A DNA stretch of 12,605 bases from an uncultured Prevotella sp. Its GTDB lineage: Bacteria > Bacteroidota > Bacteroidia > Bacteroidales > Bacteroidaceae. The position numbers and the translations under genes are program-made. Below, piece after piece: positions 6,772-12,088 of the stretch; the stretch's first letter is position 1, and each line of letters opens with the position of its first letter. The DNA is taken from the NCBI GenBank assembly GCA_947303825.1, contig CAMYZK010000038.1:1-12605 (forward strand), given 5' to 3'. The notes under the pieces are model-generated. The model saw only the letters and a program-made list of their open reading frames with translations, was not told where the DNA came from and ran no database searches.

Positions 6772-8541
6772 ATGAGAAGTACTTTTTTTTCTGTCGTTCT
6801 TATCTTTCTCTCAGCCTTGCAAGCTTCTGCTTACAAGAAACAGTCGATAGACATCAACGTTAACGGCCAGCAGAGGAACATGGTGGTCTTCACTCCCAAT
6901 TCCCTGCCAGACAACTCGCCACTCTTCATCGTAACCCACGGAATGAACCAATCACCGGAATACCAGTATGATGCTGACAAGATGTACGAGATGGTCGACA
7001 CTGCCAAGTTCGTCGTCACCTACCTGCGCAGCGACGGAAGCACATGGGATGTCGGGGGCACCAAAGACCAGAACTTCGTCATCAAGACTATTGACGAGAT
7101 GGCCAACCGCTTTAACATCGACAGAGACCGTGTGTACTGGTCGGGATTCTCCATGGGCTCCATGCTCATCCACCATTGCATTCCCAACATGCAGAACAAG
7201 ATTGCAGCCTTTGCCCCCACGAGTGGCATACAGTTCTCCGAGCAGCCTTGGAACAATTGCAAAAAGCCCGTCAACTTGCTCGAAGTCATTGCCTACGGCG
7301 ACGATGTCTTCGGTTATGAACAATATGGCATACATGCCTACATCGAGAACTATGCCAAACACGACAAGCACACCCACTACACTAAGACGGCTAGCTACAA
7401 GCCTATCAGCAGCAGCTGGTTCAGCGGAGACCTTGAGAAATGGACGGGTGGTGCCAACGGGGGCGAGGTATGGCTTTACTCCTATAACAACGGCGGGCAC
7501 TGGCCCATGGACCTTAACCGTCACCTCATCTGGAACTTCTGCAAGCGATTCTCTCTAAACATGCCCTTGGCACGAATCACAGAGCCTGCCGGCGAGACAA
7601 CCCATCTCTGCATGGCTCCGAAAGGAGAGGCCACTTTTCCCGACATCACAGTGACGGCTACAGCCAAGGCCAGTGGCGGCAATGTGGAGAAACTCGAGTT
7701 CTATGACGGCAAAACCCTTATCGACACACAAACAGAGGCACCCTACACAACAACGCTGACGGCTCCTGCCTCCGGCAAGCACAACCTGAGTGTAGTGGTA
7801 ACAGACAACAATGGCAAGACCATGCAGACCACATGCCTGGTCAACTATGCCGCTTCCACATCGGCCTACAGCCTGTACCAGACTTTCAAGACCGAGGGCA
7901 TAGTGCCACAGAATTGGTATGTGAGCAACGGCTCGTCGAAGCGTGTGGGCGGCGGACTGTCATTCACCAGCGGCCCTCGCATACTGCGCTTTACCAATGC
8001 TACCAAGGCCTTTGAATATGGGTTGCTGGTGCAAAACGCCACAACGAAAGAGAGGGCAGCATGGGCAAAGTTCGGCGACAAGACTGCGCGTTCCTGCCTT
8101 ACCCTGCACCCGGGTCATTATGCAGTCAAGTATAAAGTATGCAACTGGAACCAACCCCAGTTCACGCCGGTGATCCTCTCCATAGAGAATGTCAGCGGCC
8201 AGGAGGTGGCTTCCGACACCTATACGCCAACCGTCAACATTGGTGGAAACACAGGCAACAAGTTCACCGGTGTCACTCAGAAGGTATTCGAGTTTGATAT
8301 CGCCGAGAAAGGCGACTATACCATCTCCTTCTATACCGATGCGCAACGCAATGCCGACTTCGTGCTGGGACTGGTTACCATTCAAGCCATGTCGTTCCTT
8401 CCATCAGGCATCTCCAATATTTGCGAGGACAAGGCTGCGCCCTCATCACACGTCTATGACCTCAGCGGGCGGAAACTGTCCAAAGAAAACCTGCCCCCCG
8501 GCCTCTACATCGTCAATGGCCTTGTGGTCGTGATAAAGTGA
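6772..8541 (+). CDS. Secreted CE1-like esterase with Ig-like domain and sorting-type C-terminus
   Basis: With the ATG at 6772 the product has 589 residues. It begins with a signal peptide (MRSTFFSVVLIFLSALQASA). The alpha/beta hydrolase domain (about 24-265) resembles CE1 feruloyl/acetyl-xylan esterases and PHB depolymerases: an oxyanion HGMNQ (56-60), nucleophile Ser127 in GFSMG, a probable acid at Asp177 or Asp178 in AYGDDVF, and His243 in GGHWP. An Ig-like domain (about 268-360; VEKLEFYDGKTLIDTQTEAPY) resembles Big_7. The next ~180 residues are beta-rich and could be a jelly-roll carbohydrate-binding module. The tail VYDLSGRKLSKENLPPGLYI is the Prevotella form of a type IX-like C-terminal signal. 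It probably removes acyl groups from plant polysaccharide outside the cell or at the surface; the substrate is inferred. The gene has its own promoter and converges with mtnN. Confidence 0.88.
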   Translation: MRSTFFSVVLIFLSALQASAYKKQSIDINVNGQQRNMVVFTPNSLPDNSPLFIVTHGMNQSPEYQYDADKMYEMVDTAKFVVTYLRSDGSTWDVGGTKDQNFVIKTIDEMANRFNIDRDRVYWSGFSMGSMLIHHCIPNMQNKIAAFAPTSGIQFSEQPWNNCKKPVNLLEVIAYGDDVFGYEQYGIHAYIENYAKHDKHTHYTKTASYKPISSSWFSGDLEKWTGGANGGEVWLYSYNNGGHWPMDLNRHLIWNFCKRFSLNMPLARITEPAGETTHLCMAPKGEATFPDITVTATAKASGGNVEKLEFYDGKTLIDTQTEAPYTTTLTAPASGKHNLSVVVTDNNGKTMQTTCLVNYAASTSAYSLYQTFKTEGIVPQNWYVSNGSSKRVGGGLSFTSGPRILRFTNATKAFEYGLLVQNATTKERAAWAKFGDKTARSCLTLHPGHYAVKYKVCNWNQPQFTPVILSIENVSGQEVASDTYTPTVNIGGNTGNKFTGVTQKVFEFDIAEKGDYTISFYTDAQRNADFVLGLVTIQAMSFLPSGISNICEDKAAPSSHVYDLSGRKLSKENLPPGLYIVNGLVVVIK

Positions 8542-8545
8542 GAAA

Positions 8546-9202
8546 CTACAACATCTCCACAAAGGTGCGTGTCAGCATGAAGCTCTGAGCAGCCACCTGC
8601 GCCCAGAAGTCATGGTACTGCTGGGCATGGTTGTCGCTCAAGGGCACATCGCTTATCACCCTGAACGAGATAAACGGCACCTGGCTTAGGTAGCACGTGT
8701 GGGCAATGGCAGCACTCTCCATGTCTACTGCACGGGCATCGGGAAACTTGCTGATGATCTCGGCCATCTTCTCGCGTGTGTCGACAAACCAGTCGCCGGT
8801 GACTATCAGTCCGGGCTTTATCATCCGTGTCATCTCCTGACTGCTCTCCCTCAGCTCAATGGCCTTTGACAGCAAGCTCTCATCGGCAGGGAAGCGCGCT
8901 GGCAGCCCCTGCACCTGTCCGTACTGAGTACTGTTGTCTATTGCCGTTCCGCAGTACACGTCGTGATAGGCCAAGGCGGTGCTCACCACCATGGAGCGCA
9001 CCTCAATGTCGTCGCCGTTGCCACCTGCACACCCGCTGGAGATGATACAGTCGGGCTTGAATTCATTAATCATGCGCTGGGCACCCAGTGCGGCGTTTAC
9101 CTTGCCTATGCCGCATTTCTCTACACGCACCTGGCTACCCTCGAACACCTGGCGGAGCTGCTCCAGCTCCTTGTCCATTGCTACAATTATTCCTATTTTC
9201 AT
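8546..9202 (-). CDS. mtnN: 5'-methylthioadenosine/S-adenosylhomocysteine nucleosidase
   Basis: This 218-residue cytoplasmic enzyme should cleave adenine from methylthioadenosine and S-adenosylhomocysteine, detoxifying and recycling SAM by-products. It begins MKIGIIVAMDKELEQL, with Glu12 at the catalytic position known from E. coli MTAN. SSGCAGG (55-61) and the segment ARAVDMESAAIAHTC (156-170) with Glu162 match the phosphorylase-superfamily purine and ribose site. RVISDVP (181-187) contains Asp185, the residue that protonates adenine N7. Length fits the family. The stop lies 4 bp from the convergent esterase stop. A clear TAnnTTTG promoter is not visible in the 135-bp upstream gap, so expression may depend on read-through from 9338-10570. 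Confidence 0.95.
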   Translation of the reverse strand: MKIGIIVAMDKELEQLRQVFEGSQVRVEKCGIGKVNAALGAQRMINEFKPDCIISSGCAGGNGDDIEVRSMVVSTALAYHDVYCGTAIDNSTQYGQVQGLPARFPADESLLSKAIELRESSQEMTRMIKPGLIVTGDWFVDTREKMAEIISKFPDARAVDMESAAIAHTCYLSQVPFISFRVISDVPLSDNHAQQYHDFWAQVAAQSFMLTRTFVEML

Positions 9203-9278
9203 TGTGAGTTTGTGAGATTTATTTAAGTGAAGAGTAAAGAAGGTTTAGCTCGACGGCCTGAGGGGGAAAAGTCAATTT

Positions 9279-9306
9279 GCTACCGCGCAGAAACCGTTGC
9301 GCTAGC
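9279..9306. other. Hairpin between the 410-residue protein gene and mtnN
   Basis: GCTA-CC-GCGCA (9279-9289) pairs with TGCGC-TAGC (9298-9306), giving nine base pairs with a 2-nt bulge and an 8-nt loop. On the minus strand it is followed by AAATTGACTTTT, not a clean U-tract, so it may be a weak terminator or a processing or stability element. Confidence 0.4.
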
Positions 9307-9307
9307 C

Positions 9308-9349
9308 GTTCTATTTTCAATGTTCAATGTTCACTGTTCAACGGTCAAC
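9308..9349. repeat. Heptamer tandem repeat (consensus GTTCAAT)
   Basis: Six 7-bp units run without gaps: GTTCTAT, TTTCAAT, GTTCAAT, GTTCACT, GTTCAAC, GGTCAAC. In the sense of the minus-strand gene they read as ATTGAAC-like units that overlap its last codons and stop (GTT GAC CGT TGA) and continue into the 3' untranslated region. Confidence 0.8.
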
Positions 9350-10570
9350 GTATTCCTCCAGGCTGCTCTTGCCAAAGTCCTTCCACTTCTCGTCTGATAT
9401 TCTGTTTACAGCCTTCTCCATCATGCCGTGCACTTTATTGTAATTGGCGGTGTCGCCATTACCCTTATATTCCAGCATGAGCTGCCAGAAGCACTGTGTC
9501 ATGGCCGACGACATGCGCGTGTCAGCGATCCAGGCATCTTTCCTGATAGGCTTGCCAAGGTATCTCAGGTCGCACTTCTCCAGCAGTCGTTTCTGCTCCT
9601 CTATGATGTCCACGGGGGCATCGGGCGAGCAGACGTATAATAGTCCTATGTCATAGAGGGCATCCTGCTTGTCCCATGTCAGGTAGCAGTTGCTGGCATT
9701 GAACTTCGACATATAGAGCTTTCTGCCTGTGCGCACCGCCACCTCGTTTATCACCTTCTGGATATAAATATCATAGTCCTCATAGTACTCCAGCTCAGGC
9801 ATTGGCGGCACCTCGCCTATCCCCAGCTCGTCGTAGAGCTGCTGGCAGTAGCCGTCGTTGAAGAAGAAGCTGTAGGTAAGCACCAGCTTGTCGCGGTGCT
9901 TACCCAAGCCATCCTGTATCAGCCATTTCGGTATCACCGTCACGTCGCCGTTCCCCACGTAGATGCCTCCCTCTTCCATGCAGTCCAGCTCGTTCATGCT
10001 GAAGGTTATCAACTCTTTCGAGTAGATGCCGCTTTTCACATATTCCTTGGCAAAGGCAGGATAGTGTTGCTTGTCGCCCACTAGCTTGAGGAAGCAGAGC
10101 CATGTGTCATAGTCGTAGAACGTCTTCTTCTTCGGCATCAGCCTGAAGGCGTTCCATCCTGCATCGTAGCTCTCCTGCTGTCCCATGCCCGGCCCCATGT
10201 ACGAGCAGGCGTAGTAGGTGTACGTGCCGGGTATGCACCGCTTCATCTCCTCTAACAGGACACTCTTCACCGAGTCGGCCGAGGGATAGTCTGGGGTATA
10301 CATTATCTCATATCCCTTTGCGCGGTAGCAGTTCATCCATGCCAGCTCATCCTTAGGGTCTTGCAGGGTCTGCTTTCTCCATCCCTCATACTGCTGGTGA
10401 TACCATTCAGCCTCGTGCTCCTCCACCACGATGCCCACTATCTGGCTCAGGTCGGCTGGGTATGTCTTCTTCTTGCCACTGCCGTCGCCAGGGGCAGCCA
10501 TCACTGCCGAGCCCGTCATCACCAGCATCATCACGACGATGCCTAGTGCCCTTATCATTCTCTTTTCCAT
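9338..10570 (-). CDS. Secreted protein of unknown function
   Basis: I do not recognise this 410-residue protein with certainty. It opens with a charged start (MEKR), a hydrophobic segment (5-20) and an AVMAA signal-peptidase site, so it is exported; Met5 is an alternative start. The mature part is rich in Tyr, Trp and acidic residues and looks mostly helical, with no transmembrane segment. Residues 202-245 (GIYVGNGDVTVIPKWLIQDGLG, then HRDKLVLTYSFF and DGYCQQL) recall the 'GDNDTFPLWYxQEVEGxRxDVRVxNLSLLxTDWY' segment of Bacteroidetes DUF2723 proteins, here without a membrane domain; this is a resemblance only. The C-terminal VDR and stop lie inside a tandem repeat. It has its own canonical promoter and is upstream of mtnN on the same strand. 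Gene reality is supported by the signal peptide, length and promoter. Confidence 0.82.
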   Translation of the reverse strand: MEKRMIRALGIVVMMLVMTGSAVMAAPGDGSGKKKTYPADLSQIVGIVVEEHEAEWYHQQYEGWRKQTLQDPKDELAWMNCYRAKGYEIMYTPDYPSADSVKSVLLEEMKRCIPGTYTYYACSYMGPGMGQQESYDAGWNAFRLMPKKKTFYDYDTWLCFLKLVGDKQHYPAFAKEYVKSGIYSKELITFSMNELDCMEEGGIYVGNGDVTVIPKWLIQDGLGKHRDKLVLTYSFFFNDGYCQQLYDELGIGEVPPMPELEYYEDYDIYIQKVINEVAVRTGRKLYMSKFNASNCYLTWDKQDALYDIGLLYVCSPDAPVDIIEEQKRLLEKCDLRYLGKPIRKDAWIADTRMSSAMTQCFWQLMLEYKGNGDTANYNKVHGMMEKAVNRISDEKWKDFGKSSLEEYVDR

Positions 10571-10615
10571 TGTAATATCTGCTCTTTGGGGTTAGTAGAA
10601 AGAGATAAGTGACTG

Positions 10616-10645
10616 CAAAAATACACAAAAAAAAGGAATGCACAA
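10616..10645 (-). promoter_or_regulatory. Promoter of the 410-residue secreted protein gene
   Basis: On the minus strand TTG (10645-10643) and TATTTTTG (10623-10616) are separated by 19 bp, a canonical Bacteroidetes promoter. The -7 box ends 45 bp before the ATG at 10570. Confidence 0.7.
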
Positions 10646-10674
10646 AACTTTCGCAGGAAATTTTACCCCGTAGT

Positions 10675-10724
10675 GTGTATACCCGACGACGATACACGAC
10701 ACGACAATGGGATTCACGACAATG
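10675..10724. repeat. CACGAC repeats with a small inverted repeat
   Basis: CACGACAATG occurs at 10700-10709 and 10715-10724 (15-bp period), with a further CACGAC at 10695-10700. Just to the left GTGTAT (10675-10680) and ATACAC (10692-10697) form a 6-bp stem. The cluster lies upstream of the -33 box of the 410-residue protein gene and could be a regulatory site; no regulator is known to me. Confidence 0.45.
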
Positions 10725-10799
10725 ATATTATCACTGAAGATAAAAATTGGAAAGTGTCACTTTTATAGGTAACTAGGTGATATACTTTCTGTTACAGAG

Positions 10800-10824
10800 G
10801 TGACACTTCTTAAAAAAGTGTCAC
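10800..10824. repeat. Left inner hairpin of the foldback element
   Basis: GTGACACTT (10800-10808) and AAGTGTCAC (10816-10824) form a perfect 9-bp stem with a 7-nt loop. The second copy extends to a full AAGTGTCACTT palindrome at 10816-10826. Confidence 0.85.
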
Positions 10825-10837
10825 TTACCATCACCTA

Positions 10838-10858
10838 AGTAAAACAACTTGTTTTACT
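10838..10858. repeat. 21-bp palindrome, copy 1
   Basis: The half-site AGTAAAACAA is followed by a central C (10848) and the exact complement TTGTTTTACT. Perfect symmetry around one base suggests a dimeric DNA-binding protein site. Confidence 0.85.
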
Positions 10859-10900
10859 GTGTACGAAGCCCCTTATTGAACAATAGAAGGCCCCTGGGTC

Positions 10901-10921
10901 AGTAAAACAAGTTGTTTTACT
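10901..10921. repeat. 21-bp palindrome, copy 2
   Basis: The same half-sites as copy 1 flank a central G (10911), making it the exact reverse complement of copy 1. The centres are 63 bp apart, about six helical turns, so bound dimers would face the same side of the DNA. Confidence 0.85.
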
Positions 10922-11040
10922 TTTGGTTTTGCACTTTTACAGCCCTCAGGAAGTCACTGCCTTTATACGGCCGATGGTTTATGCTTTGTTGGCTATGCAG
11001 TGCTGCTATAACATTGTTCCTTCTCTTTCAACACTTTTAA

Positions 11041-11065
11041 GTGACACTTTTTTACAAAGTGTCAC
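11041..11065. repeat. Right inner hairpin of the foldback element
   Basis: GTGACACTTT (11041-11050) and AAAGTGTCAC (11056-11065) form a perfect 10-bp stem around the loop TTTAC. It is the inverted counterpart of the hairpin at 10800-10824. Confidence 0.85.
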
Positions 11066-11176
11066 CGATGTAACTTCTTAATATATAGCAAAATAACTAC
11101 AAAAGTGACACTTTTTGAATTTTTTGAATAAAAAAAATATTTAATGATTGAATGAAAAGAAAAAATGTGTTTTTCC

Positions 11177-11224
11177 TTTGGCTTTTCCTTCGTTTTTTCG
11201 TAACATTGGCTTCGCCGAAGTTAC
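11177..11224 (+). promoter_or_regulatory. Promoter-hairpin module, copy 1
   Basis: A 28-bp block (11177-11204) begins with TTTGGCTTTTCC and ends TTCGTAAC. It holds a -33 TTG (11178-11180) and, 20 bp on, TAACATTG (11201-11208), one mismatch from TAnnTTTG. The -7 box lies inside an imperfect hairpin: GTAACATTGGC (11200-11210), loop TTC, GCCGAAGTTAC (11214-11224). Confidence 0.5.
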
Positions 11225-11249
11225 TAGCACTCAGAAAAGTTCAAATAAA

Positions 11250-11304
11250 TTTGGCTTTTCCTTCGTTTATTCGTAACTTTGCCGTCTGCGACGGCGAAAT
11301 TACT
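11250..11304 (+). promoter_or_regulatory. Promoter-hairpin module, copy 2
   Basis: The 28-bp block recurs at 11250-11277 with one mismatch, 73 bp downstream. TTG (11251-11253) and TAACTTTG (11274-11281) are 20 bp apart, a full promoter match. The -7 box again lies inside a hairpin: the arm 11273-11286 (GTAACTTTGCCGTC) pairs with 11290-11303 (GACGGCGAAATTAC) around TGC, with one mismatch and one G-T pair. Confidence 0.6.
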
Positions 11305-11334
11305 CCGTCTCGGCAAAAAAAGGAACGAGTTCTT

Positions 11335-11364
11335 TTGTTTTGCTCTCGACTTTTAGTAACTTTG
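11335..11364 (+). promoter_or_regulatory. Proximal promoter of the nitroreductase gene
   Basis: TTG at 11335-11337 and TAACTTTG at 11357-11364 are 19 bp apart, and the -7 box ends 35 bp before the ATG at 11400. Transcription should start near 11371, excluding the in-frame TTG at 11340 as a start. Confidence 0.7.
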
Positions 11365-11399
11365 CACACAACATATTATTATTAACAAACATCAGAGTT

Positions 11400-12062
11400 A
11401 TGAAAAAACAAATTGTGACCATGGCTTTTTCCCTGTTCATAGGGATTGGCACCGCTTGTGCCCAGAGCTGCTGCAAGCATGAGGGCAACACTGCTTGCAA
11501 GGAAGGAGAGAAGAAAGAGTGCTGCCAGAAGGCTGCCATAGACAACATCATGACGCGTACCTCTATACGCAAGTACAAACAGCAGCCTGTAGAGCAGGAA
11601 AAGATAGAGACCATGCTGCGTGCAGCGATGGCAGCACCTACGGCAGTGAACAGGCAGCCGTGGCACTTTGTGGTGGTCACCGACAAAAAGGTGCTCGACC
11701 AGCTGGCAGGCCAAGGCCGCAGAGGTGACATGCTGCGCAACGCTCCGCTAGCCATAGTGGTATGCGGCAACATGGAGAAGGCCCTCGACGGCGACGGCCG
11801 TGACTTCTGGGTGCAGGATGCTTCGGCAGCTACCGAGAACCTGCTGCTTGCTGCCCATGCCCTGGGACTAGGTGCTGTGTGGACGGGCCTCTACCCCATC
11901 ACCGAACTTGCTGGTCAGGTGAAGAACGTGTTGGGCATGCCCGAGACACTCATCCCGCTATGCACTGTTGTCATTGGCTATCCCGACGAGCAGCCCACAC
12001 CAAAGGACAAGTGGAAACCCGAGAATGTGTCGTATAACAAATACGGTGGCCAGAAGAATTGA
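11400..12062 (+). CDS. Exported nitroreductase-family protein with Cys-rich N-terminal linker
   Basis: With the ATG at 11400 the product has 220 residues. An N-terminal export signal (MKKQIVTMAFSLFIGIGTAC) is followed by a short linker with six cysteines in all (20, 24, 25, 33, 41, 42). Cleavage may be after the ACA motif; Cys20 as a lipoprotein cysteine is possible but the lipobox is poor. From residue 46 the nitroreductase fold follows: TRTSIRKY (52-59) with the FMN-phosphate arginines, the substrate/FMN segment APTAVNRQPWHF (79-90), and GLGAVWTGLYP (156-166), ending in the VIGYPDEQP strand. Family members are FMN-dependent NAD(P)H oxidoreductases of nitro compounds, quinones or flavins. 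Most are cytoplasmic, so an exported one needs another electron donor; the substrate is unknown. Three promoter-like elements precede it and GH43 follows after 19 bp. Confidence 0.9.
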   Translation: MKKQIVTMAFSLFIGIGTACAQSCCKHEGNTACKEGEKKECCQKAAIDNIMTRTSIRKYKQQPVEQEKIETMLRAAMAAPTAVNRQPWHFVVVTDKKVLDQLAGQGRRGDMLRNAPLAIVVCGNMEKALDGDGRDFWVQDASAATENLLLAAHALGLGAVWTGLYPITELAGQVKNVLGMPETLIPLCTVVIGYPDEQPTPKDKWKPENVSYNKYGGQKN

Positions 12063-12064
12063 AA

Positions 12065-12088
12065 AATGGAAGAATGGAAAAATGGAAG
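12065..12088. repeat. Three tandem 8-bp repeats (AATGGAAR)
   Basis: AATGGAAG, AATGGAAA and AATGGAAG stand head to tail, starting 2 bp after the nitroreductase stop. Each contains an ATG (12066, 12074, 12082), and the three lie in three different frames; only the last opens the GH43 frame. Confidence 0.85.

Larger units (their letters stand above)
10751..11114. mobile_element. Non-coding foldback or MITE-like element with 76-bp inverted repeats
   Basis: The segments 10751-10826 and 11039-11114 are inverted copies of equal length, 54 of 76 positions identical by eye. The outer 21 bp match at 19 positions and the inner 36 bp at 32, while about 20 bp in between have diverged without length change. 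Each arm has an outer AAGTGWCACTT palindrome, a 46-bp step, and a hairpin made of two more copies 18 bp apart. Sites are centred at 10757, 10803, 10821, 11044, 11062 and 11108, in exact mirror symmetry. The 212-bp interior has no ORF. No target-site duplication is obvious, so mobility is an inference; a large operator array is an alternative. Confidence 0.6.
10571..11399. other. Long non-coding region between divergent genes
   Basis: This 829-bp stretch has no convincing gene. From left to right it holds the promoter of the 410-residue protein gene (10616-10645), CACGAC repeats (10675-10724), the foldback element with its palindromes (10751-11114), an A/T-rich stretch (11115-11160), and three promoter-like modules (11177-11364) reading toward the nitroreductase. 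No tRNA, rRNA, DnaA-box cluster or CRISPR repeat is seen. Confidence 0.7.

Noticed and set aside
10407..10697. Possible 96-residue ORF on the minus strand
   Set aside because: It overlaps the 410-residue secreted protein in another frame and begins upstream of that gene's promoter; a shadow frame.
10751..11114. Origin of replication
   Set aside because: Repeats and A/T-rich DNA are present, but no DnaA boxes like TTATCCACA and no dnaA, dnaN or replication initiator gene are in the window.
10751..11114. CRISPR array
   Set aside because: The repeats are short palindromes in inverted symmetry, not direct repeats with regular unique spacers, and no cas gene is nearby.
11152..11385. Possible 77-residue ORF on the plus strand
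   Set aside because: It lies across the duplicated promoter-hairpin modules, and its near-repeated peptide segments are explained by the DNA repeat. No promoter or homology supports it.
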